Counted from the stretch's first letter, positions 32,419-41,273 are shown. The stretch: DNA of 64,000 nucleotides from Caulobacter segnis (GCF_029543125.1 NZ_JARQWW010000001.1:682001-746000), one strand, 5' to 3'. The notes: generated by a model from the letters alone, not told the origin. A program made the numbers and translations.

Positions 32419-33996
32419 ATGACTGACACCGCCCCCCCCATGGCCCGACAGGCCGCCATCGCCGAGCAGTATGACGTGATCGTCTGCGGCGCAGGTTCCT
32501 CCGGCTCGGTGGTCGCCGCCAGGCTATCGCAGAACCCCGACGTGAAGGTCCTCCTCCTGGAGGCCGGGCCCGACGACGAGGCCGAGACGGTTCTTGATCC
32601 GGCCCGATGGCCGTTCAACCTGGGCTCCGAGCGCGACTGGGGTTTCCAGGCCGAGCCCAGCCCCCACGTCAACGGCCGGGCCCTGTCCATGTCCATGGGC
32701 AAGGGTCTGGGCGGCGGCTCCAGCATCAATGTCATGGTCTGGGCGCGCGGCCACAAGAGCGACTGGGACAGCTACGCCGCCGACACGGGCGACGCCTCCT
32801 GGGGTTATGACAACGTTCTTGGCGTCTATCGCCGGATCGAGAATTTCCAGGGAACGCCGGATGCGCTGCGCCGCGGCACAACCGGCCCGGTCTGGGTTCA
32901 GCGGGCACAGGATCCAAGCCCCCTGGCCCTGGCCATGCTGGAGGCCGCCGGGGAGGTCGGCGTGCCGACCTTCGACAGCCCCAACGGCGAGATGATGGAA
33001 GGCCCCGGCGGCGCGGCGATCAGCGAGATGCTGGTGCGCGACGGCCGAAGAAACTCCCTCTACCGCGCCTATGTGCGCCCCAACCTGAACCGCCCCAACC
33101 TGACGGTGGTGACTGGGGCTCTGGTCTTGCGGGTTCTCATCGAGCAGGACCGCGCCGTGGGTGTGGAGGTGCTGCGCGGCGGCGAGACCTTGAAGGTGCG
33201 CGCCAGACACGAGGTGGTCCTGAGCCTGGGCGCCATGCACACGCCCAAGGTGCTCATGCAGTCGGGGATCGGAGAGCGCGAGGAGCTCAGCGGCGTAGGC
33301 ATCGGCGTGATCCGCCACCTGCCCGGCGTCGGCGCCAACCTGCAGGACCACGTCTCGTTCGGCTGCCTTTGGGAATACGAAGAGCCGCTCGCTCCGCGCA
33401 ACAGCGGCAGCGAGGCGACCCTCTACTGGAAGAGCCGCCCGGACCTGGAGGCGCCCGACCTGCTCTTTTGCCAGGTGGAGTTCCCCGTTCCCAGCGACAA
33501 GACGGCCACGCGCGGCGTGCCCTTGAACGGCTGGACCATGTTCGCCGGCCTCGCCCACCCCAAAAGCCGGGGCCGCGTGCGCCTCGGCGGATCTGACCCC
33601 ACCGCCCCGGTGCGCATCGAGGCGGGCATGCTGTCGGATCCCGACGACCTGCGCGCGGGCCTGGCCTGCGTGAAGCTCTGCCGCGAGCTCGGCGCGGCCC
33701 GCGCCTTCGCGCCCTATGTGCGCGGCGAGGCCCTGCCCGGCGATCTGACGGGCGCGGCCATGGAGGACTTCGTGCGGGACGCCGCAGTGACTTACTGGCA
33801 CCAGAGCTGCACCGCCAAGATGGGGACCGACGACCTGTCGGTGGTCGACGGCCGACTGAAGGTCCACGGGATCGAGGGCCTGCGCGTGGCCGACGCCTCG
33901 GTCTTCCCGCGCGTGCCCACCGGCAACACCCAGGCGCCTTGCGCCGTGGTCGGCGAACAGGCCGCGCGGATGATCGCCGAGGACCACGGCTTCTAA
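32419..33996 (+). CDS. GMC-family flavin oxidoreductase (choline/alcohol dehydrogenase type)
   Basis: A 525-residue protein. The FAD-binding Rossmann motif is VIVCGAGSSGSVVAARLS, the GMC signature 1 is GKGLGGGSSINVMVWARG, signature 2 is GAMHTPKVLMQSGIG, and the C-terminal catalytic region reads TYWHQSCTAKMG, VDGRLKVHG and VPTGNTQAPCAVVGEQAA. It oxidises an alcohol to an aldehyde with FAD. Close relatives are choline and long-chain alcohol dehydrogenases, and the substrate cannot be told. The gene has a good ribosome-binding site (AAAGGA) and diverges from the HTH-GAF regulator. Confidence 0.9.
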   Translation: MTDTAPPMARQAAIAEQYDVIVCGAGSSGSVVAARLSQNPDVKVLLLEAGPDDEAETVLDPARWPFNLGSERDWGFQAEPSPHVNGRALSMSMGKGLGGGSSINVMVWARGHKSDWDSYAADTGDASWGYDNVLGVYRRIENFQGTPDALRRGTTGPVWVQRAQDPSPLALAMLEAAGEVGVPTFDSPNGEMMEGPGGAAISEMLVRDGRRNSLYRAYVRPNLNRPNLTVVTGALVLRVLIEQDRAVGVEVLRGGETLKVRARHEVVLSLGAMHTPKVLMQSGIGEREELSGVGIGVIRHLPGVGANLQDHVSFGCLWEYEEPLAPRNSGSEATLYWKSRPDLEAPDLLFCQVEFPVPSDKTATRGVPLNGWTMFAGLAHPKSRGRVRLGGSDPTAPVRIEAGMLSDPDDLRAGLACVKLCRELGAARAFAPYVRGEALPGDLTGAAMEDFVRDAAVTYWHQSCTAKMGTDDLSVVDGRLKVHGIEGLRVADASVFPRVPTGNTQAPCAVVGEQAARMIAEDHGF

Positions 33997-34100
33997 GCGC
34001 CGCCCCAAGAGGGCCGTCCGGCGCCGGGGGGCGGCCGGACGGCCGCCTCCCACCACCATTCCCTCACCCGCCGCCCGCCGGCCAGCCTCCTCTTACAGCC

Positions 34101-34874
34101 ATGTTCCTCAGACACAGTTTCCCCGCCGCGCGATCGGCCGCCCCGGACGCGGCCTCGCCGCACCCGTCGCGCGTGCTCGTCGCCGGCGCGCCGGGCCCGG
34201 CCCGCGCCGCCATCGCCGATTACCTATCCGAGCGGCGCTGCTCGCCATTTTGCTGCACGCCGGAACAGGCGCCCGCCCAGCTCGCGCGCCTGTCCGCCAG
34301 CGTGGTCATCCTCGACCTTCGCGGGCGCGCCTATGATGACCTTGAGTTCCTAAGGTCGGTGCGTGACCAGTCGCGCGCGCCGCTGATCATGCTCGGTGGC
34401 CAGGGCAAGGACGCCTTCGACCGCGCCCTGGCGCTGGAGCTGGGCGCCGACGACGTCATGGCCGAGCCGCTGGACCTTCGCGAACTGCTCGCCCGGGCCC
34501 GGGCGATCCTCCGCCGCCAGGAGCTGGCCAGGCGCGGAGGGACCAGCGCCCCCACCGGCGGCTACCGCTTCGAAGGCTGGGAGCTTCGGCGCGCCACAAG
34601 GGTGCTCACCGACCCCGCCGGCCAAGTCGTCCCCTTGAGCCGGGCCGGCTTCGCGCTGCTGGTGGCTTTGCTGGAGGCGCCAAGGCGGGTGCTCAGCCGC
34701 GCTCAGCTCATCGCCGCCACCCGCGCCCATGACGACGCCTTCGACCGGAGCGTCGACGTGCAGGTGCTGCGCCTTCGGCGCAAGCTGGAGGCCGATCCGC
34801 GCCGGCCGCGCCTCGTGCGCACCGAGCGCGGCGTGGGTTACGTGCTGGACGCCGCGGTGGAGCGGCTGTTCTGA
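34101..34874 (+). CDS. OmpR/PhoB-type response regulator, atypical receiver, orphan
   Basis: A 257-residue protein from ATG 34101. Residues about 24-135 form a receiver-like domain: VVILDL near residue 70 contains the putative phosphoacceptor Asp, but the N-terminal acidic pair is missing (VLVAGAPGP) and the usual PGxDG loop is altered to RGRAYDD. LGADDVMAEPLDLRELLARARA is the normal alpha4-beta5-alpha5 output face, except that Lys is replaced by Glu in the KP motif. The C-terminal winged helix (LSRAGFALLVALLEAP, SVDVQVLRLRRKLE, RTERGVGYVLDA) is intact. No histidine kinase is adjacent. It may be phosphorylation-independent. Confidence 0.83.
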   Translation: MFLRHSFPAARSAAPDAASPHPSRVLVAGAPGPARAAIADYLSERRCSPFCCTPEQAPAQLARLSASVVILDLRGRAYDDLEFLRSVRDQSRAPLIMLGGQGKDAFDRALALELGADDVMAEPLDLRELLARARAILRRQELARRGGTSAPTGGYRFEGWELRRATRVLTDPAGQVVPLSRAGFALLVALLEAPRRVLSRAQLIAATRAHDDAFDRSVDVQVLRLRRKLEADPRRPRLVRTERGVGYVLDAAVERLF

Positions 34875-34880
34875 CCTATC

Positions 34881-35753
34881 CTACGAGGAAAGAAAGTCCC
34901 CGACGGCGCGACCGAAACGTCCGCGATGGGTCCAGGGCATGAAGTGCCCCGTCCCCTCGTGCACGAAGAGCCGCGCGCCGGGAATGGCCGAGGCGATCCA
35001 GGCGAAGTGAGCGGGAAGGATGAACTCGTCCCGCGCACCGCCGGCGATCATCACCGCCCGTGCCCGAACCCTGGCCAGGCCGGCGCTCCCGCCGGAGAAG
35101 CCCTTGGCCTGCATGGCCCTCACCTGATCGACGAGGGCGTCGTATCCGGCGGGGACGGGCGAGACGGCCTGGTAGTCGGCGCGCAGGCGCTTGGCCACTT
35201 CCGCCACGATGGGCGCGGTTCCGGCGTCGGGACGGACGGCGCCAGGGCCCATGTCGGCGCCGAAAGCCAAGACGCGGCGCACCGGGCGGCGATCGTCCAT
35301 GGCCATCCTCAAGGCGACATTGGCGCCGTCGCTCCAGCCGATGAGGTCGGGCCGGATGACGCCAAGATGGTCGAGCACGAATCCCAGATCGGCGACCAGC
35401 CGCTCATAGGTCAGCGCGCCGCTTCCAAGCGTGCTTTGGCCGTGGCCCCGGCTGTCCACCAGGATCACCCGGCGGCCGGCCTGGACAAGCGACGGGATGT
35501 GGTCGGCCCAGGCGCGGCTGCTGCTCAGGCCGCCATGGAGGAGGAGGACGGGCTCCCCCCGCCCGATCCAGCCATGCCACAGGCTGGCGCCCTCGCGCTC
35601 GAGGCGCCCCTGCCCGTCCAGAGCCGGCAACGCGCGCTTGGGCCAGGGCGCCCGCTCGCGCCCGATCATGAAGGCCGCGCCCGCGCCGCCCAGGGCGAGA
35701 TTGGCGCCACCGCCCAACCAAAGAAGGCGCCGGTTCAGGACAGGCCCGTTCAT
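34881..35753 (-). CDS. Membrane-anchored or exported alpha/beta hydrolase
   Basis: A 290-residue protein from ATG 35753. An uncleaved or cleaved hydrophobic N-terminus (LLWLGGGANLALGGAGAAFMI) precedes the fold: LLLHGGLSSS oxyanion motif, DSRGHGQS, nucleophile elbow GWSDGAN, acid in GGARDEF, and catalytic His in EGTGHFMPW. It is a typical small-molecule esterase/lipase of the MhpC/proline-iminopeptidase-like kind. It converges with the response-regulator gene with only 6 bp between, and starts 26 bp before a hydrolase remnant on the same strand. The substrate is unknown. Confidence 0.82.
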   Translation of the reverse strand: MNGPVLNRRLLWLGGGANLALGGAGAAFMIGRERAPWPKRALPALDGQGRLEREGASLWHGWIGRGEPVLLLHGGLSSSRAWADHIPSLVQAGRRVILVDSRGHGQSTLGSGALTYERLVADLGFVLDHLGVIRPDLIGWSDGANVALRMAMDDRRPVRRVLAFGADMGPGAVRPDAGTAPIVAEVAKRLRADYQAVSPVPAGYDALVDQVRAMQAKGFSGGSAGLARVRARAVMIAGGARDEFILPAHFAWIASAIPGARLFVHEGTGHFMPWTHRGRFGRAVGDFLSS

Positions 35754-35779
35754 GGTCACGCCCGCGCGCCCGGGACGAC

Positions 35780-35947
35780 TCATCGGCGAGCCCCCGCCGT
35801 CAAGCCGGCGTCCCCGTGGCCAGCGCTCCATCCCAGGCGTTCGAGGAACCCCTCGATGAGCGCGCTGACCGCGGCCGGCCGCTCCAGGGCGCTGGTGTGG
35901 CCGCAATCGCCGATGACCGCCAGTTCGGCGTCCATGATGTCGGCCAT
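35780..35947 (-). pseudogene. C-terminal remnant of an alpha/beta hydrolase
   Basis: The 55 encoded residues are exactly what is expected at the end of an alpha/beta hydrolase: AELAVIGDCGHTSALERPAA followed by LIEGFLERLG, with the catalytic His in GDCGHTS. No nucleophile or oxyanion motif exists upstream before the MarR gene, so the first four-fifths of the protein are absent. It is probably a relic of a deletion between neighbouring hydrolase genes. Confidence 0.6.
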
Positions 35948-36057
35948 GATCCGGCTCTCCTCGGCTTGCGCGTGGCGCAAGGAAGTGGCCGGCGGAAATT
36001 ACGCGGCGGCTACGGCGCCGCCGGGTGAGGTTGCGGATGAAACGGGCTGGCCCTGGC

Positions 36058-36528
36058 CTAGCGGCCAGGCGGCCGATCCGGCGCCCAGCGGCCGATCCTG
36101 GCGTAGAGCGCGTCGCGAAGGCCGCGCACCTTGCCGTTGAGGTCGCCAAGGTCCGCGGGCGTCTGTCCCGAGGCGGCCAGAAGCGCCTCGCCCAGGCACC
36201 CGGCGCGCTCGCGCATGGCCGCGCCCTCGTCCGTCAGCTCGATGATCACCTGACGCGCGGTCTTGGTGCGGCGCACGAGGCCGGCGGCCTCCAGCCGCTG
36301 CAGCAAGGGGGTCAGGGTGCTGGGCTCCAGGGCCAGATGCTCGGCGATCTCGCCCACCGGGCGGCCGTCTCGGCTCCAGAGCACGTTGAGCACCAGGTAT
36401 TGCGGATAGGTCAGGCCAAGCTCGTCCAGCAGGGGCTTGTAGGCGCGTTGGATGGCGATCCCCGCCGAATAGACGGCGTAACAGAGCTGATGCTCCAGGG
36501 GCGGCGGCGCGGACGGGCGTCGGTTCAT
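36058..36528 (-). CDS. MarR-family regulator of the OhrR type
   Basis: A 156-residue protein from ATG 36528. The N-terminal [18 protein letters not shown] with Cys15 or nearby, and [19 protein letters not shown] are diagnostic of OhrR-type regulators, whose reactive Cys senses organic peroxides. The winged helix is [23 protein letters not shown] with [16 protein letters not shown] as the wing. Two identical palindromes in its promoter region suit autorepression and control of the divergent hydrolase gene. Ohr itself is not present nearby, so the physiological inducer may be another oxidant or electrophile. Confidence 0.87.
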   Translation of the reverse strand: MNRRPSAPPPLEHQLCYAVYSAGIAIQRAYKPLLDELGLTYPQYLVLNVLWSRDGRPVGEIAEHLALEPSTLTPLLQRLEAAGLVRRTKTARQVIIELTDEGAAMRERAGCLGEALLAASGQTPADLGDLNGKVRGLRDALYARIGRWAPDRPPGR

Positions 36529-36553
36529 GTCGGTCTCGTTCAAGAAATGTCGC

Positions 36554-36565
36554 TTATCGCGATAA
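36554..36565. promoter_or_regulatory. OhrR-type operator, copy 1
   Basis: TTATCGCGATAA is a perfect 12-bp palindrome 26 bp upstream of the MarR/OhrR start, in its likely promoter. Confidence 0.72.
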
Positions 36566-36605
36566 TTATAGCTTGCGCCCGGGGAAAAGCCAAGGTAGCT
36601 AACAT

Positions 36606-36617
36606 TTATCGCGATAA
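36606..36617. promoter_or_regulatory. OhrR-type operator, copy 2
   Basis: The same 12-bp palindrome, with one more matching base on each side, 74 bp before the hydrolase ATG. It is 52 bp from copy 1, so the two sites are spaced by about five helical turns and both promoters could be repressed together. Confidence 0.72.
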
Positions 36618-36690
36618 ACGTTGTCGCGAGGACGGGCGGCCAAGGCGGCCTCCGGTCCAGCCGGCAAGAATTACTCAAAGGAGCAACGCC

Positions 36691-37500
36691 ATGACCCGCA
36701 CGTTCAAGTCCGCCATCATCGCCGCCGCCGCCGCGACCGCCGTCTTCGGCGCCGCCCAAGCCCAGACCAACCCGGCCCAGACCCCCGCCCCATCCAAGGC
36801 CGCCTCCGCGGTCAGGAACATCGTCCTGGTCCACGGCGCCTTCGCTGACGGTTCGGGCTGGCGCGGGGTCTATGACGAGCTGACCCGCCGCGGCTACCGG
36901 GTGAGCATCGTGCAAAACCCGCTGACCTCCCTGGCCGACGATGTGGCCGCCACCCGCCGGGTCCTGGCCCGCCAGGAAGGCCCCTCCATCCTGGTCGGCC
37001 ACTCCTACGGCGGCACGGTGATCACCGAGGCCGGCTCGGGCGCGGATGTGGCCGGCCTGGTCTATGTGGCTGCCCTGGCGCCGGACGCGGGTGAATCCAC
37101 GGGCGACCAGTTCGCCAAGATCCCGGCGCCCTCCGGCTTTGTCATCGAGCCCCAGAAGGACGGGTTCGGGTTCGTCAACGGTCCGAAGTTCAAGAGCGGC
37201 TTCGCCGCGGACGTGAGCGACGCCGACGCCGCCTTCATGCGCGACAGCCAGGTGCCGATCAACATGGCCGCCTTCGGCGACAAGGTCTCCAAGGCCGCCT
37301 GGCGCGCCAAGCCCAGCTGGTTCGTGGTGGCGACCCGGGATGGGGCCATCGAGCCGGCGCTGCTGCGCCAGACCGCCAAGCGCATCGGGGCGACGACCCG
37401 CGAGGTCGAGGGCAGCCATGTGGTTTTCATGAGCAAGCCCAAGGCCGTGGCCGACGTCATTGACGAGGCCGCCCGGCACGCCGCCCACGCCGCGCGCTGA
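36691..37500 (+). CDS. Exported alpha/beta hydrolase under OhrR-type control
   Basis: A 269-residue protein with a signal peptide (MTRTFKSAIIAAAAATAVF, cleavage AQA-QTN) and a good ribosome-binding site (AAAGGAGC). The fold is of the salicylate esterase/EstC-like kind: LVHGAFADGSGWRGVYDEL, nucleophile elbow GHSYGGTV, and His in EGSHVVFMSKP. This group contains exported plant-type hydrolases and haloperoxidase-like enzymes. It is divergent from the OhrR-type regulator and shares its operators, so its expression probably responds to an oxidant or electrophile. An intrinsic terminator follows. Confidence 0.86.
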   Translation: MTRTFKSAIIAAAAATAVFGAAQAQTNPAQTPAPSKAASAVRNIVLVHGAFADGSGWRGVYDELTRRGYRVSIVQNPLTSLADDVAATRRVLARQEGPSILVGHSYGGTVITEAGSGADVAGLVYVAALAPDAGESTGDQFAKIPAPSGFVIEPQKDGFGFVNGPKFKSGFAADVSDADAAFMRDSQVPINMAAFGDKVSKAAWRAKPSWFVVATRDGAIEPALLRQTAKRIGATTREVEGSHVVFMSKPKAVADVIDEAARHAAHAAR

Positions 37501-37524
37501 GGCCAGACAAAGATCAAAAGCGCC

Positions 37525-37557
37525 GGCGGCGCCGGGCGAAAGCTCGGCGCCGCCTTT
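37525..37557 (+). terminator. Intrinsic terminator after the hydrolase gene
   Basis: GGCGGCGCCG (37525-37534) pairs perfectly with CGGCGCCGCC (37545-37554) around a 10-base loop and is followed by TTT. It lies 24 bp after the stop codon and before the convergent AraC gene. Confidence 0.82.
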
Positions 37558-37576
37558 GCTTCGCGGAAGGACGAGG

Positions 37577-38599
37577 TCAGCCGGTCTCCCCGACGGCCGC
37601 CTCGTCGTCCTCCCCCACGAACCCGTCCTGCGTCCGCCCGCGGGCCGATCCGTGAAGGCGGCGCCAAGCGCCGGGGCTGATCCCGCATTCGCGCTTGAAC
37701 GCTTTCGAAAGATGGCTCTGGTCGGCGAAACCCACGGCGGCGGCCACCTGGGCGATGGCCAGGAACTCCTCGGCCAGCAGCCGGCGCGCCTCGTCGATAC
37801 GAGCGGCCAGACGCCAGCGGTGCGGCGTGCAGCCGGTGGTCACCTTGAACGCCTTGGCGAAATAGGCGGCCGAAAGACCGCACTCGTCGGCCACGGCCTG
37901 CACGCCGCGGTCCATGCACAGGTCCGTCGAAAGCAGCCGCTTGGCGCGCGCCGCCTGCCACGGGGCGAGACCGCCCTGACGGACCGATGCGTCGTCGAGG
38001 GCGCCGAAGGCGCGGATGGCCTGGAGGCAGCAGGCAAGGACGAGGTGGCGAAAGTAGAGCGGCTCTTCGGCGCCGTCATCGAGACCTTGGCCGACCACGG
38101 CGGCCAGGCGGGCGACCGCCGGATCCGGCACGGCCCAGGCCGCCTCCTCCATGGGGGCGTCGCGCAGCGGCGCGCCCGCGTCCGAGGCCAGATCTTCCAG
38201 CGCCTTGCGGTCGATGGTCAAAAGCAGGAGATCCAGAGGACCGTCGAGCAGGCCCGCGTGCTCGACGCCCGGACCCAATACGCAAAAGTCGCCGGGGCCG
38301 ACCTGAGCGGCTCGCCAGCGTTCGTCGCCCGTCCAGCGATCGTGCGACGCGCAGGTGCGAAGCGGCACGAGGATGCAATGGGCCTCGCGAGCCGATGCGA
38401 CGATCCGCACCGGCGCGCCCCGGCGCTCGCTGACCAGACGGTTGACCGAGATCCTGGAGCGGCGCGTGCCGACCCAGAAGGTGCGCGAGCCCGACGGCAA
38501 CAGGTCCGAACACGACAGGTCCCGCCCTGGCGCGGCGGCGCCAGGCCCCGGGCCACCAAAGAAGCTTGGCCGCCTGAGCGGCGCGTTGGATGAGTTCAT
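37577..38599 (-). CDS. AraC-family transcriptional regulator
   Basis: A 340-residue protein from ATG 38599. The N-terminal half is a cupin-like effector domain. The C-terminal 100 residues hold two helix-turn-helix motifs (VQAVADECGLSAAYFAKAFKV, then IAQVAAAVGFADQSHLSKAFKRE followed by SPGAWRR), the canonical AraC arrangement. The N-terminal upstream extension of the frame is basic low-complexity and rejected. There is no divergent partner with an obvious pathway, so the regulon is unknown. Confidence 0.88.
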   Translation of the reverse strand: MNSSNAPLRRPSFFGGPGPGAAAPGRDLSCSDLLPSGSRTFWVGTRRSRISVNRLVSERRGAPVRIVASAREAHCILVPLRTCASHDRWTGDERWRAAQVGPGDFCVLGPGVEHAGLLDGPLDLLLLTIDRKALEDLASDAGAPLRDAPMEEAAWAVPDPAVARLAAVVGQGLDDGAEEPLYFRHLVLACCLQAIRAFGALDDASVRQGGLAPWQAARAKRLLSTDLCMDRGVQAVADECGLSAAYFAKAFKVTTGCTPHRWRLAARIDEARRLLAEEFLAIAQVAAAVGFADQSHLSKAFKRECGISPGAWRRLHGSARGRTQDGFVGEDDEAAVGETG

Positions 38600-38693
38600 G
38601 GCAAGCGGCGTCCCTTCCGGCGGGCCAAGGCGCCCGCGGGCGACGTCATCACCGCGTCGGGCGGCGGCGCGATTACGCCCGGGGAGAAACGGG

Positions 38694-39086
38694 TTACGGT
38701 TGTAGCGGGCGCTCGACGGCGTCGGGACGCACCTCGACGATCTCGAAGCCCTGCGGATCGAGGACGCGGACATAAGGCCGGCCGGTCTCCCCCCATCGGC
38801 CGTGCTCCACGAGGCAGGCCAGGCGAAGACGCTGGACGCCCTGGAGACTCCAGAGCCGCTCGGAGCGGCATTGGCCGCCTCTCCACGACCGGAGCGTCGC
38901 GCCGTCATATGTCTTGGCGCCCGCGGTCGGCGCGAGGCAGGAGCGGCCGGCTTCCACGTAGAGGCCGCGTCGAAGAGCCAGGAGCTCCGGTGCCGGCGGC
39001 GTCCCACGCGCCGGCGCCGCCTCGGCGATCCGACCAAGCGCGCTGACGGCGAGGATGGATACGGCCAGGACGGCGGCGAAGCGCAT
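38694..39086 (-). CDS. Small exported protein of unknown function
   Basis: A 130-residue protein from ATG 39086. The signal peptide is MRFAAVLAVSILAVSALG, cleavage near AEA-APA. The mature part has three Cys residues (GRSCLAP, GGQCRSE, LACLVEHG) and ends PQGFEIVEVRPD. No family was recognised. It starts 5 bp after the UrcA stop and is in the same operon. Confidence 0.65.
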   Translation of the reverse strand: MRFAAVLAVSILAVSALGRIAEAAPARGTPPAPELLALRRGLYVEAGRSCLAPTAGAKTYDGATLRSWRGGQCRSERLWSLQGVQRLRLACLVEHGRWGETGRPYVRVLDPQGFEIVEVRPDAVERPLQP

Positions 39087-39091
39087 GTCTG

Positions 39092-39454
39092 TCACCTGTG
39101 CTGGCAAAGGGCTGAGAGGAGGTGAGTTTCGTTGGCGGCCGTCGCGCGGTGATGCTCGATGACCCGCGCCGCCTCGGCGACCTCGTCGAGCACTGCGGCG
39201 CGGCAACGGGCGCCGTCGGTCAGGAGGCTGCGAGACCCGGCGCCGCAGACTTGCCGGGCGGCCCGCTTGGCGCGCTGGCGCAGGACGTCCTTGCCGCTGG
39301 GGCTCGACAGATCGAGATCACCAACGCGCACCCGCGCGTCGCTCGCGGCTTGGGCCGGCGCGGCGCCGAGCAAGGCCAGCGCGCAGGAAGTCGCCAAAGC
39401 GGCGAAGAGCGACGACGCCGGACGGATGGATCGGGGTTTGAGCGAAATGGACAT
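39092..39454 (-). CDS. UrcA family protein
   Basis: A 120-residue exported protein: signal peptide ending AQA-ASD, then RVRVGDLDLSSPSGKDVLRQ and AARQVCGAG with a second Cys in GARCRAAV. This is the compact pattern of UrcA-family proteins (two Cys, YxDLdL...). The family is abundant in Caulobacterales and Sphingomonadales and its function is unknown. It is first in a two-gene operon with the 130-residue exported protein. Confidence 0.85.
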   Translation of the reverse strand: MSISLKPRSIRPASSLFAALATSCALALLGAAPAQAASDARVRVGDLDLSSPSGKDVLRQRAKRAARQVCGAGSRSLLTDGARCRAAVLDEVAEAARVIEHHRATAANETHLLSALCQHR

Positions 39455-39691
39455 GGGGGAAGTCTCCGTGAGGGGGGTTCGAAGAGCCGCCCTCATGCCC
39501 CCGACACGCGCTCAAGGCGTGTAATCGACTGCCCTTCCCTGTACCCGCCTGCGGTTTAACGCCTCCACGATGCGCGGCGAGAACCGGAACGCCGAGGCGC
39601 GCCGCAGTCAGCGACCAACGGCGACACGAAGAGACAATCCGCGCGCGGGTGTCGGCGTCTACGCACTGGGGCGTCCCGATCAGGAACCGCC

Positions 39692-40402
39692 ATGACCCCT
39701 TCGCCGCCCTCGCCCTTCCTCACCACTCCACGCCCCGCGGCGGCGTCCCGCGGCGATCACCCGGCGCCGAACGAGCAGCGGGCGGTCCGCCTCGTCCCGG
39801 CTTGCGCGGGCATCGCCCTAACCGCGCTCGGCGCCCTGGTGTGGGGCGCGCGGGGTGAGCCGCTCCCTTGGGACGAGCCCGCGCGCGAGGCGCTCATGAG
39901 CATCTTGAGCGACGAGCCGTTGCTGAAGGCCTGCTCGGCCTTGGGAGACGCGCGCCTGCTGGGCCTGATATGCGCCGTCGCCACGCTCCTTTGCCTTCCC
40001 GCCAGGCGGGCGCGACCGGCGGCCATCTTGTGGTGCGCGGCGGGCGCAGCCCTGTCGTCGAGCTTCTTCTTCAAGGCGATGCTGGATCGGCCGCGGCCGC
40101 CCGGCGCCTACGAGGCCGGCGCGAGCTTCCCGTCGACCCACGCGGCCATGGCCGCCGCGGTCTGGCTGACCCTGGCCTGGGCGGCGAGCCGAGGCTCGCC
40201 TCGCCTGCGCGCGCCGGCCGTCGCCTCGGCCCTGGCCGCCTCGCTCATGGCCGCCCTGGCCGGCGTCGCCCTGGGGCGCCACTGGCCAAGCGACGCCCTT
40301 GGCGGCCTGTTGCTCGGCATGGCGGTGGCCGGCCTGGCGGCGCTGGCCATCGACCGGCGGCCCGCCCCTGACGGCGGCTCCGCCCGCGCTCCGGGCTTTT
40401 GA
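39692..40402 (+). CDS. PAP2-family membrane phosphatase
   Basis: A 236-residue membrane protein. The three PAP2 motifs are present: K-A-M-L-D-R-P-R-P (residues near 130), SFPSTHA (near 149), and GRHWPSD (near 199). These form the active site of lipid or undecaprenyl-pyrophosphate phosphatases facing the periplasm. About five hydrophobic segments surround them. The first 35 residues are a Pro/Arg-rich tail, so an internal start is possible. Candidate substrates include phosphatidic acid and isoprenoid diphosphates, which cannot be separated by sequence. Confidence 0.87.
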   Translation: MTPSPPSPFLTTPRPAAASRGDHPAPNEQRAVRLVPACAGIALTALGALVWGARGEPLPWDEPAREALMSILSDEPLLKACSALGDARLLGLICAVATLLCLPARRARPAAILWCAAGAALSSSFFFKAMLDRPRPPGAYEAGASFPSTHAAMAAAVWLTLAWAASRGSPRLRAPAVASALAASLMAALAGVALGRHWPSDALGGLLLGMAVAGLAALAIDRRPAPDGGSARAPGF

Positions 40403-40727
40403 AAAATGCGATGAACCGCGCCGCGCCGGCGAGGAATGGCCGGCCATCGACGGGCGCGCTCAACCAGCGCCGTCGACGACCAGCCGGCTCGGTCCCTCGA
40501 TAGAAGGGGGCAAGGGACCGGCGCCCGTCGCCTGGGGAAGCCGCGGCGGGCGCTTGCCTATCGCCCATGCCGCGCCTGTGGGGCGCGGCCTTTCCTGTCG
40601 GCTTTGGTCGGTTTCGGTCGGCGCGGCGCCAAAGCGCAGGAAGGTCATAGGCGCGCCAGGATCGCGCCATCTCGCGCCCGCGCACCCGGCTAGGAGTTGT
40701 GATCCCTCCACCGCGCAAGGAAGACCC
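40403..40727. other. Stretch without a recognisable gene
   Basis: About 325 bp of GC-rich DNA between the PAP2 and cytochrome genes. It contains repeated GTCGG triplet-like runs near 40600-40620 but no clear open reading frame, operator or terminator. Confidence 0.35.
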
Positions 40728-41273
40728 ATGAGCCCCTCACCCGCCAACAGATCACGCGTCGCCCATCGCCGCCTGCCCCCCGGCGGCCTGGCCGCCGCGC
40801 TCGTCGCTCCCCTCGCCGCCATGGGCCTGGGCGGTTGCCAGCCCTCGGCTCCGGCGACGCTCGCGACGACCGAGGTTGTCGGTCCCGACGACATCGCCAT
40901 CGGCCGCCATCTCGTGGCGCTTTCGGGGTGCAACGACTGCCACACAGCCGGCTTCTTGGAGGGCGAGGTTTCCGAAAGCCAGTGGTTGAAGGGCGCGCCC
41001 ATCGGCTTCAAGGGGCCCTGGGGGATCAGCTACGCCGCCAACCTTCGCCTGAGCACCGCCTCCATGAGCGAGGACGAGTGGGTGACCATGGCCGCCACGC
41101 GAGACGGCCGCCCGCCCATGCCGTGGCCGAGCCTCAAGGCCATGACCGATCGCGAGCGCCGCGCGCTCTATCGATACATCCGAAGCCTTGGCGAGCCTGG
41201 AGAGCCGGCGCCGCAAGGCCTGGCGCCCGGCGTCGCGGCCAAGACGCTTGTCGTCGACATGACCCCGCGCTGA
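40728..41273 (+). CDS. Lipoprotein c-type cytochrome
   Basis: A 181-residue protein. A twin-arginine-poor signal region leads to a lipobox-like MGLGGC, so Cys near residue 38 would be lipidated. C-N-D-C-H near residue 70 is the haem-binding CxxCH motif. A Met-rich C-terminal part (MPWPSLKAMTDRERRALYRY) provides the probable axial ligand in PPMPW. This is the pattern of small membrane-anchored class I cytochromes that feed electrons from periplasmic dehydrogenases. A role with the GMC oxidoreductase at 32.4 kb is possible but remote. Confidence 0.85.
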   Translation: MSPSPANRSRVAHRRLPPGGLAAALVAPLAAMGLGGCQPSAPATLATTEVVGPDDIAIGRHLVALSGCNDCHTAGFLEGEVSESQWLKGAPIGFKGPWGISYAANLRLSTASMSEDEWVTMAATRDGRPPMPWPSLKAMTDRERRALYRYIRSLGEPGEPAPQGLAPGVAAKTLVVDMTPR

